DNA from: Amanita rubescens | Lineage: Eukaryota; Basidiomycota; Agaricomycetes; Agaricales; Amanitaceae | DNA length: 64,000 bases | Direction of reading: 5' to 3' | Assembly: GCA_015039365.1 (NCBI GenBank) | Contig: WION01000001.1 | Coordinates: 806,001-870,000 of the forward strand | In this document: positions 23,904-35,581 of the stretch, in pieces | How the letters are laid out: the number at the start of each line of letters is the position of its first letter | How positions within the stretch are numbered: position 1 is the stretch's first letter | Translations under genes and position numbers: made by a program | Notes under the pieces: generated by a model | Told to the model about the DNA's origin: nothing | What the model saw: only the letters and a program-made list of their open reading frames with translations | Database searches by the model: none

Positions 23904-24595
23904 TCTTCCTCCCAGACTACTTCCGGGATCTGTTCCCCCCCACCAAATATTTTGCAGACCCCGTCCTAGCAAACCCCGCAGGCCACCAAGTCCTCAGCGA
24001 CCACCTCATAGCCTACTTCCAATCCCAAACATGTCTCGCTTGGGACATTGCTCACGGCAAAGCATTCGACGCCGTACCCTATACCACTCCAGACAACCCT
24101 CCAGGTGATCCAGGCCACTTATTCGAGCGTAGGCCAACGTCAAGATGTCCCGAACCCGGCAGCATAGACGCCATCATGGAACCCGGTCTCCCCCACGACG
24201 AAAACTCGGATTCCTCCTCACCCGACCACCCAGGAGTCCCAGAAAACATCGTCAACGCCATCCACCAAAGCCAACTCTTACGCGTACCCCAAGCTTGAAT
24301 CAACACCCGTTCCAATACCCGTTCATTCCAAGAAATCGCCCCCTATTGCGTCTCCGCCCCTCCATCGTTCTCACCACCCTCCTAATTTCGGAAGTCCCAA
24401 CCTCCACGCGACGGCCCATTATTGGTATTCCACTTTTCCCACGAGCAAGATTAGGATACCGATCCAAGTCGGAGCGGGGGATTGGGATTTTGGTGTTTAT
24501 TATTTGAAAGAACCATTGGGGAAGGGAGCGAGATTTCGTGTTGGGTTGATGATAATGTTGGTGGGGCTAGGACGATTATGAATGCTGCATAATAT
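23904..24595 (+). pseudogene. Fragment of an SGNH-hydrolase-like/CAP-type protein (C-terminal part)
   Basis: An open stretch contains LPDYFRDLFPPTKYFADP, NPAGHQVLSDHLIAYFQSQ, WDIAHGKAFDAVPY and a Ser/Pro/Asp-rich linker. After a frame change near 24300-24400 comes TAHYWYSTFPTSKIRIPIQV, GVYYLKEPLG-like sequence and DDNVGGARTIMNAA. NP.GH...D.LI resembles the C-terminal Asp-x-x-His block of SGNH hydrolase-type proteins seen in mushroom genomes. No N-terminal half (GDS block) was found upstream, since the preceding DNA is the displaced CUE-gene end. At least one frame change is needed. I therefore read it as a broken gene. The family call is from recall and not firm. Confidence 0.4.
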
Positions 24596-25306
24596 TTTCA
24601 CGATCCGCCAACAAGGCAATGCTCAACTTGCTCAGAGTGAAAAACATTGAAACACGTGGGCATATATATTTCGAACAGTAATGCTACGAGAACTTTGGAT
24701 GATACATGGATAGACTTGAATAAAATCAACGAGGCAACATCACAATACAGTAATGAAGTGGAATCACAGCACATTGACAGTGATTGCAAGTCATGCTGAA
24801 CCTAAGTGCGTGGAAAATACTAACTGAGCATGATCATGATATTGGTCTGTATAAATATGGCACTCACCAGTGTGCTTCCTACGTAGTACTTATAACTCGT
24901 CGAGCATCATAATCTATCCGCCATCTTCAAGCCATCAATTCAGTTGAAAGTTGAAACAGTATTGTAATCGAAGAACCGAGTACTCACGAGCAAACAGTGG
25001 TTTTTTTCCAGTCACTGCCCAATTAGAACAGCCCGAAGTATTACATCTTCGGGCAACCATAGCGTTTGGTACAGGGCCAGTATCTGCCATAGAGTTCAAC
25101 TTGAAGTTGGATGGTGGGAGCATATTTACGAGGGTTGGATTAGTTCCAGTACTCCTGCCAGGGGCCACCGATTTTATACCTTTCTGTCCTCCAGCTTTTG
25201 GCGGCATGTGAACTCAGTTAGGCCCTCTTGGCAGCTTATACGAGTCAGCCCCTGTCAGCTGATATAATGACCAAATCTCCATAGTGATGTATGTATATTT
25301 GACAGT
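24596..25306. other. Intergenic stretch with a small unrecognised minus-strand frame
   Basis: A minus-strand frame 25207-24935 starts MPPKAGGQKGIKSVAPGRST and reaches GTGAGT, a possible splice donor, after about 75 codons. It could be the first exon of a tiny gene. No similarity is recognised, and the plus strand is open over the same interval, so coding is uncertain. Confidence 0.2.
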
Positions 25307-25575
25307 ATCACAATCTTCACGCTACTAGTGCGTGCACAGCAGCGCCCACATTATACATACTAGTGCGTGCACAGCAGCACCCACATTACCACTGAGTCAC
25401 ACCCTCACCATCGCTTTACGTACATTCGTTGTGCAGTAATGTTTCGCAATCTTCACGCTACTAGTGCGTGCACAGCAGCGCCCACATACTAGTGCGTGCA
25501 TAGCAGCACCCACATTACTAAGTCACATTCTCACCATTGCTTTACGTACATTCGTCGTGCAGTAAATGTTTCGCA
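25307..25575. repeat. Nested tandem repeat, two units of about 130-140 bp
   Basis: Each unit runs from CAATCTTCACGCTACTAGTG to the sequence CGTGCAGTAATGTTTCGCA or its close variant. Inside each unit a roughly 27-bp element (ACTAGTGCGTGCACAGCAGC followed by RCCCACAT) occurs twice, so the array holds four copies of the small element and two of the large one. It sits about 65 bp upstream of the AN1/phosphotransferase gene. Confidence 0.85.
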
Positions 25576-25639
25576 GGCCCCAAAGCCACGCTGTCATGAA
25601 AGACTGAAATATTCCCTGTAGTTTTATCTCCTAACGATC

Positions 25640-27066
25640 ATGCCATTATTCAAGTGCACTTATCCCGGTTGCTTACAGGCTGGTGTCCGCAGACAGGGCT
25701 CTTGCCACCTTTGCAACAGTCATCTATGCGCCAAACATCTTGGCCAGGATTTTCACCATTGTCCAGACTGGCGGGTGGGTCTTGTACCGTATTTACTTCA
25801 TATATTTCATACCAAATCCAGGTAAATGAAAGAGAGTATAACGTCAAAGCCACGGAAGCTGAAATTGCGGAAATGACTGCGTTATTGTCACGAGTCAATG
25901 TCCGCGCCTTGCGCGATCGGGCAGCGGCATTGCGCAAGGTCGACTGCACAGTTCCAGAACTCTCGTATGATCACGAAAGCCGCTTCCTCATAATGGGTGG
26001 TATGAATTATCACATCCCCATCAACTTTGTGGATGGAGTCACTTGGCTCTGCCGTATCCGCCGTCGTAATATCGCGTCTACAACCGTTGCCCACCAGAAT
26101 CATTTGATTCTTAGCGAAGCCGCCGACATACCGATTCCTATCTTCCAGAACCCAAGTCCCTGTACCCAAGGTCCATGACTACTCCATCGATTCTCCTTCT
26201 AATCCCATAGGAGTTGGTTATATTCTGATGGACAAGCTAGCGGGAAAGCCGCTTTCTGACTGTGATCTAACCGATGATGATAGGAAATGTGTTCTGGGCC
26301 AACTAGCAGATGTCTTTGCTGCTCTGAAGCAGCACCCATTCAACGAGATAGGCTGTTTGTCGGATCCTGATGACATATCAGTCGGTCCAGTACTCGAGGA
26401 GAGCACAATAGACGCCGACAACGATAGCAACCTATTGTTGTTGGGGCCGTTCAGGTCCGCCCTCGAATACAGAACGGCATCTATCAAGCATCAAGTCGAA
26501 CTTATTCTCCGAGGAGAGGCCTACACGAATAATGCTATCGACGCTTATCTAGTCCATCGATTCATTCTTGACGACGTCATAAAGTCTATCACCCAAAATG
26601 AACAAGGGTCATTTTTCCTTAAACACATGGACGATAAAGGGGATCACATACTCGTCGACGATGAATTCCGTATTGTTGGCATCATCGATTGGGAATGGGC
26701 TCAGATTACTACCTGCTCGGAGGCGTTCGCCGCCCCCTGTATCTCCTTGATGTAGGCCTATACTACAGTGGATCAAATGAGCTCAGCCCCGAAGAGGTGG
26801 AATTTATCTCAGTTCTCCAGGGACGAAACGAAATAGAGTTGGCCGAGTGTGTTTACGGAGGTCGTGTTGCGCATCGCCTCGCCCACTGTGTTGGGGGTAA
26901 CACTGGGGACGCTGAAGATTTACCAAATCATTTTATGGGTCTCCTACGTGCAGCTCTTCCACGCAACAACAAGCAAGAGACATGGGCGCAATGGCGGGAG
27001 AGAGCCTTCGTGAGGTACGGAAAGGACGAGGAATTGCAACTTCTCATCCGGAAAGTCTCTAAATAA
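25640..27066 (+). CDS. AN1-like zinc finger fused to a phosphotransferase (APH/kinase-like) domain
   Basis: The first exon gives a Cys/His-rich motif MPLFKCTYPGC..C.LC.SHLCAKHL....HHC, spaced like an AN1 finger. After an intron at about 25769-25821 the protein runs through INFVDGVTWLCRIRRRN (nucleotide-binding lobe) to VGYILMDKLAGKPL, LKHMDDKGDHILVDDEFRI (catalytic-loop equivalent) and GIIDWEWAQ (metal-binding Asp). The C-terminus ends RKVSK with a stop at 27064-27066. The kinase part is of the aminoglycoside/choline phosphotransferase fold; its natural substrate in fungi is unknown. Two one-base frame changes are needed, near 26119-26127 and at the run of five C (26733-26737), where one more C would restore AAPLYLLDVG. 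These are either decay or assembly errors. Confidence 0.65.
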
Positions 27067-27485
27067 TGATGAATAGTCATGGCGTGATTGTGTGGTTCAG
27101 ACGTGAAGTTCTCCTATAGTAGTGCAATCAGCACTTGTCATGTACACGTCCGAGTCCAGTTAGAACGAGCGAAGATTGAACAGGCCAAACGAAACTTTGG
27201 ATGTACATAGAAGTCGTTGTTGTTGAGGCTATTGTTGACTCATTGGCGCCCAGCTCGTCGCTATGGTTGTGCGTATCGTACTCGATTGACAAAATGATAG
27301 CGTTGTGGTCGAAGACTAGCAGATACCGTCGCGAATACAAACGTCGGCCACGGAGACTACGTCAACCGTCAACGCAAGCAAGTTGCAACCCAACAAAAAC
27401 CACCTATAAAGACCCTCGCAACCACCAGCGTTATCAGGGTTCAAATACGTGTCATCACTCGGACAACTACAGTCTGACCCCATAC

Positions 27486-27798
27486 CCATGATAACAACTA
27501 CTGCTACGGTCCGCACATCTGAGAATTCCACATACCTGTGTAGCGTAGAACCCCGGTGACCAGCCAAAAACGCAATGTTAATATACGCCAGATTCGCGAG
27601 CATACCTCAGTTCTAAGCAGCAACAATATCGCAATCCTTGAAACGACAGAGAAAGATTGCTATTGACCTTGTATTAACATATATTAGGGACCTGCGCCTG
27701 CCCTCGCCATCTTCTTGTCGTGTCCTCTCTTTCGATTGTGATTAGCACGGCTCGCCTTGTGCTTATCTTTCCATGCCCGTTCCCTCGCCTCTTGACCA
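27486..27798. repeat. Parental copy of the duplicated CUE-gene 3' end
   Basis: This segment includes the last codons (SRANHNRKRGHDKKMARAGA) and the 3' flank of the CUE-domain gene. A near-copy lies at 23551-23878 in the same orientation, about 3.9 kb away. Confidence 0.85.
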
Positions 27799-30105
27799 TC
27801 CCCACGACCCCGCCCCCCACCCCGTCCTCTCCCTCTCCCACCACCTCCACCACGGCCTCTACCTCTACTACTCCCAGTTATCCCCATGGCTAGGACCTGA
27901 CTCTTGCGATGGAAGCCTGTTTTGATTTCCAGAGAATTCGTGTTTCTGAAGAATCTTGTCCTTCTTTGGCTGAAATGGATATAAGCAATCGCTTAAGACG
28001 TAGGCATTAAATCGACTGACATTACGTTCCAATATGACCCTCCAACCTTCTATCTGTTCATCTGCCCAGCCTAACATTGAGATTAGCTATATGTGCCTAC
28101 TTGCATCCCTCACACTCACCCGTCTGAGCTTTCAGTTCTGCGCGCGACTTGCTCCTTCTAGTCGCAGCGTCGCGATCAAACAATTTCGGATCCCGCATAT
28201 AAGCCAACTCGAGTATTGTTTGCAAGGAAGGTGGTTTTTCGTCCCCTTCATCAGCACTTCCCTCGCTTTCAGTCCTCAGATTCACCATCTCCGGCGATTT
28301 TGACACCTCTAAGGTCGTCAAGCTCAACTTCGTCGCCTGGAATGACTTCTGTGGCCTTTTCTTTGCCTTTCCCAGAGCTCGGGATTACAGTAGCGGTAAA
28401 CTCGGCCTCTAATTCCTCATCTTCCGCATCCTCGATTTCCATCTCCTGCGCGCGTCGCAAGATGTCAGCTTTCATCCGGTCGATATATGCTCTAGTCTCC
28501 GAGCAATGCTTGCGGGTCATCACTGATCAACCGAGTCAAATAGAGCACCAGAAAGAAGAATCAAGACACTCATACGCTTTCTTTCCGATCCGAAGTCTGC
28601 TCACATCCAAGACCTCGTCGTCGAAGATGTTCCGCCGTTCCTTCACCATTTTGACAATGTCGTCTTTGGCAGATGTATTTGGCGGAGCCCTATTACCCAC
28701 TTTGATCTCATGTTCACTAGCAGCAACCAGTTCATTTTCTTCGGGAACTGTGCCTTCAAGCAAGGCTTCAATCACTTTCTCGGCACTGCCTGCATATAGG
28801 TGGATATAATAGCAAGAGACGGACATACGATGGCGAATGGGAAGGGAGTATGTCTAGCACTTGAGTCACTTTGATATCAAGATCTGGGTCTGGCAGATTT
28901 TCAGGTACGACCGCCTTTGCTTTGCCTGCTGCGCGAATAGAAGGACCTGCCGACGCGTGACCCACGTTTTGCGCAAGACCAGATGAGCGAAGGAGTATTT
29001 TCAATGCTCCAGGATTTCTGGAGGGTCTTTGACCAGGCGCAGAGGGCTCGTCAAGAGCCTGAAGAGTTGACTCGAGAAGGTCAAGCCTAGCGTCCTTCTC
29101 AGACGCATGGCGGAGTGACGCCGCGAGAGTGTTAGACAGGCTATAAGTTCGCTGGTAATCGGTCAACAAAGGCTGATTTAGGAAACAAGTCGGTGGGAAT
29201 CTGTTGGGATGACGAAGACGACCGAAGCTCGAGCAGCGCGAAACACAACGTCGAATGCTCGTTCGGTTGTTGTACCCAGCTGACTACCGGTAGACGAAGT
29301 AAGATCGTCCATGATACACGATAGCATAGTATGGAAGGCGTCGATAAAGGCAACTTTGGTCGACACCCAGATCCGCTCCCAGTCGTCGGGCTCCCTGGCT
29401 GTTGAGCCTTCTTCTGTGACTATAGCTGTTCGCAGGACACTTATCCCACCATAACCTGTAGCGATGGCCGCGAGACCATCATCGTACATAGTCGCAAGTG
29501 CAAGCATAAACTCCTTGTTGTAAGCAAATGGCCTTATTGCTTCTGGCGTAGATACGCGCACGAAGGCAAGTAGAGTGTGAGCTGTTTTTCGAATGGCGTA
29601 GAGTCCGTAAGACGGAGACTGATGGATCGGCCGACAAAAGCGTAGTGAACGAAGGGACCTAAATCATTCTCGACGTCCTGAATAATTTTTGGATCTGTCT
29701 GTATCGCGGCCCTTACGATGGAGCGAAGCCTTTTCGTGTGCGTTTTTGCAAAGGCGACGGACAGGCTGAAGTAAGATGTGGAGACCTGATGCCATGGCCT
29801 GCTGCAGCTAAGCTTGTGGACGATGCAAGGTTTTCTGCTAGCTGGAGAGTAAGCTTGCATATATTCCGTTCAGTAGCAGAAGATTTGATCTCTGTCTCCC
29901 AGATTAAGGAGTCCAAGATTTGTTGGGCTGCATCTCGTGCATATGAAGCTACGAATGTTGAAGATGTGGCAACTTCGAGTTTTGCTGGAGGTAGGCCGAG
30001 AGTTAGTTGAAGAGCCCTGGAGATTGTCTGGGACAGCGAAGCGGCTTGGGAAGGCGGCAACGACTTGCGCGTCTGAGTCGAAGGGTACGGTGCCAACAGG
30101 GTCAT
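27684..30105 (-). CDS. CUE-domain protein, ASCC2/Cue3-like
   Basis: Start chosen at 30105 (MTLLAPYPSTQTRKSLPPSQ); an in-frame ATG at 30171 would leave almost no space to the divergent DJ-1 gene. The N-terminal helical region follows (ISRALQLTLGLPPAKLEVAT, then ENDLGPFVHYAFVGRSISL, FAYNKEFMLALATMYDDG). The CUE domain is near 28890-28740 (DIKVTQVLDILPSHSPSYVR joined to GSAEKVIEALLEGTVP). Next are an acidic middle (EIEDAEDEELEAEF), a conserved block (LQTILELAYMRDPKLFDRDA, GWADEQIEGWRVILERN) and an RGG-rich tail ending ANHNRKRGHDKKMARAGAGP. This order fits ASCC2/Cue3 (Rqt3), the ubiquitin-binding subunit of the RQT/ASC-1 complex that splits collided ribosomes. At least five introns are present. 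The stop is at 27684-27686, and the 3' end was copied to 23551-23878. Confidence 0.82.
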
Positions 30106-30185
30106 CGCCGAACAATACCCAAATTTGGTAATGTCATCCTCGGATCTCCCGGGCCGAGCATCCGCGCTCAACGAGTCCTACTATC

Positions 30186-31048
30186 ATGTCCAGCGTCGCT
30201 GCTATAGTTTTCATCGCAGATGGCACAGAAGAAATGGAATTGTGCGACAATACATGTATCTCGTACCATCACTAAAGCTCTTAACGCAGCACCATCACCT
30301 ACGATACGCTCGTCAGAGCAGGAGTAACCACTGTATCTGTATTCGTGCCAGAGACCTCCTCCGTTCCTCACAGCGTCAGCCCACCCGTCGCAAAAGGCTC
30401 ACGCGGGATTAATATCATGCCAGACATGTACCTCGATCGCTCACAACTAGGTCCGGTGAATATCTCAGCTTGAATGGATTAGACCAGTTAGTTATTGACT
30501 TTCCTCATCCAGGACAAATTTGATCTACTTGTCGTTCCTGGAGGTGCAAAAGGCGCCGATACGATTTCCGGAAATCATGTCGTGCAAGATCTCGTGAAGG
30601 AGTTTTACGAGAAAGGGAAGCACCTTGGCTTCATTTGCAATGGTGAGGCCGATGTACATGTGTAGGACAGAGCCAACTCAGAGCGCACAGGCAGTCTCAC
30701 TGCCCTAACCGCTAAGCTGCCTCGGCAGCCCCTTACTTCTCACCCTGGCGTCAAGTCTATCCTTGAACGCGGTGCGTCAATCGCTCGAACATGATACACT
30801 GTATTCATTGTTCACAGAATTCGATTACTCTGAAGATTCTGTTGTCATCTCGGGCAATCTAGTGACAAGGTACGATAGAGCTGTCCTTCTTTGTCATGCT
30901 AATGCTTGAGATCAAAAGTCGGGGACCTGGAACCACTTTTCCTTTTGCGCTCACATTGGTTGAACGATTGCTTGGCCCTCAGAAGCGTGCAGAAGTCGAA
31001 AAGCCCATGGTTTTCCCAGCGAACACCCCTTGGGTAAACACAAAGTGA
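30186..31048 (+). CDS. DJ-1/PARK7-like protein (DJ-1/PfpI family)
   Basis: ATG at 30186 gives MSSVAAIVFIADGTEEMEF, with the Glu of the DJ-1 pocket (GTEEME). Exons then supply YDTLVRAGVTTVSVFV, KFDLLVVPGGAKGADTIS, KEFYEKGKHLGFICN with the nucleophile-elbow Cys, and, after an intron, GSLTALTAK, SHPGVKSILE, SEDSVVISGNLVTSRGPGTT and FPFALTLVERLLG, ending WVNTK with a stop at 31046-31048. DJ-1 proteins are redox-responsive and have been assigned glyoxalase or deglycase-related activities; the true substrate is debated. The key Cys and the SRGPGT...FAL block are intact. It diverges from the CUE gene (about 80 bp) and converges with the F-box gene (41 bp between stops). Confidence 0.9.
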
Positions 31049-31089
31049 AATAGATTCTTGCTGTATTATAGGTCCGCCTTGTCATCATG

Positions 31090-32912
31090 TTATGTACGAA
31101 CAACCAGGAATGCTTCCGGGATATCAGGACTATCATAGGCAGAAAGTATGCGCTTGACGGATATCCCGCCTTTCTCATCGACGTGAACTGAGTTGGCTAT
31201 CTATAATCCACTAAGATGAGGCTTGAAATGCCGGCAGATCAGAAACTCACCTGCCACACTCTTGTGTTGCAACCAAGCTGGGTGAGAGTAGGACTGCATT
31301 GGTCAACAATAGACATGACATCTGTCCCCATAATCGTCGGTTCCATTTCCTCTCGCTCTTCGAGAGGATGATTAATGTGGATGACACGTAAATTCCTTGC
31401 GCATGACACCACAGAGCCCAATGAACGCTTAATTCGCGGCGAGATATAATAAGCGCCGCATTGCACCACGCAAGTCAGGACAACATACCATCGTGGTGGG
31501 TGCAATGACGATAAAGAGCTGCTCCAGCTTCACGCACCGTTCGCAAATATCTCTAATCGCATCCAAGCCAATCAACATTCTATGCACGGCAAATCTCTTA
31601 AGCCTGTTTCCATGTATCGTCACCAAAGCTTGCCAGAACGTATTAGTAACCGGCGCGGCGACAAACGTGTTGAGCGAGTACATCTGGAACACTTCGAGTG
31701 GCGCGGGAGCAAGGAAGGTCAAAACATCATTAAGCCATGGTTCCAGAGGCCGGCTCTGTTGATGCAATGTAAGTGTGATAGATCGCAAGCGGCGCGTAGC
31801 ACCTATAGCTGCACAGCGTCGCGAAAATTCAGACATATCCTGGACAAAGGTCAATACAGGTCCCTAGGCCTCCATGATTTTCGCACAAATCGGGGGGACA
31901 CTCCTTCTAATCCCAGACCAAGAATCCCTTGAACATTAGTTGCCAAGACAGCCAGTATGCCACTATGCGTAACCTTTATGCAACCGGTCAGATGTAATTC
32001 TTCTAGCTGATCGAGGATAGGCGCGAGAGTAACGAGTATTTCATCGGTGACTACTGAGGTAGACTATTCCACACGAGTAAGCACCCGCACAATGCAACAT
32101 TTATATGTCACGACATACCTTGCATATGAGCGTCAACTTTCGCAGCGTTTTGTGATTCAAAGACGTCCACGTTGGAAGCAACGCCACAACCGGGGCACTG
32201 GGCATGATCAACGATATCCGCTCCAATCCTACAAACCCCAACAACAGCACGCGATTATAATATCCATCATGTCCCATTAATCTCCAGTTCGCGCAGACCG
32301 TGATTCTCCAACCGCATTGTCAATTCTTCCTTATGGAAGTACTCGAGCGGGATATCCTTGATTTCAGAATCTGGTTCGACGTTGGCACTGGCGCAGAGCA
32401 GCGCTTGCAGGATTTCGGACGTCAGCGATCCGTCGCGAGTCCATGTACAGCGGTGCAAGTTGAACGCAGTTCTTGAGCCCTTGCAGAACATCGTCAAATA
32501 TGCGCTGGGCACGGTCGTCTGAGGAGAGCCTCAAGTTTTTCGCGAAATCACGGATTTCTGAAATCGTGGGTTAGCTGGGTGTGAAAGTACCAGCGGCCGA
32601 CCCTAGTCCATACCGAGGTGATGTACATGCCTAGCGAGATGAGGACAATTCGAAAGCGTTTCAAATAGCTGGACGACCTATTGAACGTAGTTGAGCGCCT
32701 TTGGGACTTCCCGAAAATATGTCAGCACTCGCTCTGGTTTTCACATCTTTATGCCATGCAAAAACGGCAACCTTGAAGTATAACTTTGGGATTGCAGCAT
32801 CATAGAAATACCTGTCGACACGGCATATGTTCGACAGCTGATTTGGCTTGAGAACGTAAGAGAATATAGGGGAGAGAAGTTCGACTGGAAGGTCACGAAA
32901 CTGAACTGGCAT
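31090..32912 (-). CDS. F-box/leucine-rich-repeat-like protein
   Basis: Start chosen at 32912 (MPVQFRDLPVELLSPIFSYV), which places it 22 bp after the stop of the upstream flavin monooxygenase; an in-frame ATG at 32957 would overlap that gene. The first 45 residues form an F-box (LPVELLSPIF..VL......ICRVDRYFYDAAIPKLY). The rest is a series of LRR-like segments (LRRLTLHQQ-type, LKRFAVHRMLIGLDAI, VKLEQLFIVIA, NLRVIHINHPLEE, LTQLGCNTRVWQ). A last intron joins to a tail IPEAFLVVRT with the stop at 31090-31092, an ending I recall from other mushroom F-box proteins. Such proteins normally recruit targets to an SCF ubiquitin ligase; the target here is unknown. Confidence 0.65.
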
Positions 32913-32934
32913 ACTATGATAAGATAACGCCCCA

Positions 32935-34691
32935 CTAGCTAACTTGGTGCATTTCATAATCTTTCTGCCATGCGTTCACCCGGTCCATAAGGTCCGCCCA
33001 CTGTTCTACCGTCGAAACACCTTTCACCCATTCATCTCCAATTCCCATTGCCTCGATTCTATCCCACCCACGTTTCAAAGAGGTATATTTGTAGGCCATT
33101 CTGATCCATTCCTCTGTATACTTTTTTCCATCGTTCTCAATAGCACCCTAGAATGAACGTGAATAGTGAAATATATAATCTTGAAATGAGCTCCATACCT
33201 TCACTTTGAGGTAATCCAAAAGTTCATCTTGATAGTCACTAGACTTCTCGAAAGTGGGCATCTTATGGCCTTGAACGTACGGATCTACCCCGAGATTCTT
33301 CGATTCCTGCTCTTGTAGTTCAAGTTCGTGCAGCATTTGCTGGTGCGATGGTAAGAGGCTAGAATCACGAATCATGTGTGCGATGAAAATGCTTTGTGCG
33401 GTGTAACAGGAGCAAATGGCGATATAGGTCGGTAAACCCACAAAAGCAAGTGCTGTAGTGGGGTACATTGGACTCAAGGGAAAGATATGTCGGTACAAAG
33501 GGAAAATGTAGCGTGTATTGCTGACCAGAGCATCAGTTTTGGTATTGTTCGAGTTTGCTTTTGGATCAATGACAAGCGCATGGCCCGCCTCCAGGAAAGG
33601 CTTGCGTAAATGGTATCCTGTCGCAAGTATCACGGAATCCGCCTCGATTTCAGTACCATCGACGAAGACTATCAAGTCTCGTGTGAAATGTGATATCGCT
33701 GGCTTCTGTATTACACTTGGTGGGACGGCACCAAAAAAGCCGGATGGTCGTTTTTGCTTCGGATTGATATGAAACTCTTCGAAGTATGATTATCAACCCA
33801 ACATAAGTAGACTCGAAGGCTCCTCACCTTGGATACCAGCGCTGCAGTTTCTCTAGCGATGTCTCTGCCACTCGCCGAGTCCCCGACGATAAGAATTGAC
33901 TTGTTGCTGTACTTCTCCGGGTGCCTGTACCATGTAGAGTGAATGATTTCCCGTTGTGTGCCGTTCCCAGCCGCCAGCCACTCTTCCTGCCCAGGCCAAG
34001 ATGGTTCCCGAGGGATACGGTAGTTTCCAGAAGCAACAATTAGATGATTGAAGGTGTCATGATGAGTTTCGTTTTGGAGGTCTGAATACGTGACATTCCA
34101 AAGTCCTGCTTCAGGTGTTCCGAGCCACGAAGCATTCAAGACTTTGTGATTAAATCGGATGTAGGGCAACAAATTGTGGCGGTGAGCGTAGCTGACCAGG
34201 TATGATTCAACGTGTTCGTGGCTTGGAAATAAATGGGTTCCTTCAGGATATGGAAAGTTTGGGTAACTCATTACGGGCACAGGGATGTTCGTATGTAATC
34301 CTGGGTATAGTGCGCTCTCTGGAATCCTCGGAGGTACAGAATTAGGATCAGGTAGCCTAGTTCCTAAGTTATCAATGTTGGAATGCTGCGTTGATACTCA
34401 CCATATGCCACCGATATTCTCTCTCTCTTCAAACAAAATAATGTTCCACAAATTGTGCTCAGGCATGTCAAGAAGTGTCTTCAGCATCGCCAACCCAGAG
34501 CTACCCGCACCCACGATCGCAATCGACTTTCGTTCATGTACCACATTCATGCTAGGTGAGTCAAGTAACGAGAGGATTATCTACCAACCATAAGTTCCAG
34601 GGAACGAAAATGCGGAATCGCCGACATACCTAAAGCCTAAAGACCGAACGATTAGAATCGACGTCGTTGATAGCGATAATAGCAGAATCAT
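32935..34691 (-). CDS. Flavin-containing monooxygenase, copy 1
   Basis: Start at 34691 (MILLLSLSTTSILIVRSL), a hydrophobic leader that could be a signal or anchor. After an intron, the FAD Rossmann motif is SIAIVGAGSSGLAML. Then come FEERENIGGIW, NFPYPEGTHLFPSHEHVESY, REIIHSTWYRHPEKY (FMO motif region), SILIVGDSASGRDIA (NADPH Rossmann) and VILATGYHLRKPF. The C-terminal region runs to WQKDYEMHQVS with the stop at 32935-32937. Enzymes of this family use NADPH and O2 to oxidise small nucleophiles or ketones; the substrate is unknown. At 33733-33738 a run of six A (T on the coding strand) sits where the frame must change to reach VIQKPAISHFTRD; one more T would keep FFGAVPPS in frame. A tandem copy lies upstream at 35582-37360. 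Confidence 0.75.
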
Positions 34692-34999
34692 GGCACTATA
34701 TACCCATTGATATATGTGGGAACCGAACGAGCGGACATCAAGGCAGAAACGATTAGTAAAGTTAACAATAATTAATAACATTGTATCTCACCCTCCACCG
34801 CAAAACTATAGACTTGCAGGCATGATGAAAAGTGACCCTCATAAAGCCATTTTCCAGAATCCAGATTGGAAAACGTCGTTCCTGTTTCAAGGCTGGATGG
34901 GGTAAGGCAGCGCGATGACTTTACCTGCCCTGCTTTGTAACCACATCACTAGTGTCTAAATCCCGACAGAGGTCCCGGTCATTACATGCATAACAGCTG

Positions 35000-35556
35000 G
35001 GTGGCCAGAACGATAGGCCCCTGTCTCCGGAGCTCGCGTCTCTGAACGATTACTGTCCCACCTTCTACTACTACAAGCCTTCGACTCAGAAGAAGCTCAA
35101 GGTATGTTATACATCCCCCTTCTCTGCTCACGAGAATACTGCAGGACTCAAAGCACGCTGTCAACGTGATGCAAAAGCGTGGCCGTCGCCGCCCTCCAGC
35201 CAAGAAGTCATGGCGTTTCGCCATACCCCGTCTTTGTCTTAGTTGCTGTTCCCCCTAAGGTTATTTCCGGAAAAACTCACAGTCAAGCTGCTCAAGCAGA
35301 ATCCTATCACTGCCAGTCCATTTACCCTGAACCGAAAGACGAGATGGGGAGACTTTGTTGAACTTGTAACTAATGGTATTAGTGTTGAAAAAGATAATGT
35401 TAACCTTAATGCGATGTACATGGCATTATCAGAATAAGGCAAACCAGGCTCTTCCGCTCAAGTCCGAAGGCAGGTTTGATGTCATGCGAAAAAACAGTCA
35501 AGTCCCTCAAAGATGCTTCTTCGCAGGTCATTTTCGTCAATCATCCTATTGTATAG
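35000..35556 (+). pseudogene. Degraded coding sequence, family not recognised
   Basis: Coding-like blocks in different frames follow each other in a sensible order: HAVNVMQKRGRRRPPAKKSW, PVFVLVAVPPKVISGKTHS, VKLLKQNPITASPFTLNRKT, RWGDFVELVTNGISVEKDNV, MYMALSE, KANQALPLKSEG, and EKTVKSLKDASSQVIFVNHP ending at TAG 35554-35556. At least three frame changes without clear introns are needed, so this reads as a broken gene or one damaged by assembly indels. I vaguely recall similar FVLV.VP..K proteins in mushroom genomes but cannot name them. Confidence 0.35.
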
Positions 35557-35581
35557 ACTAGATTAGATGTAGAATTGGAAG

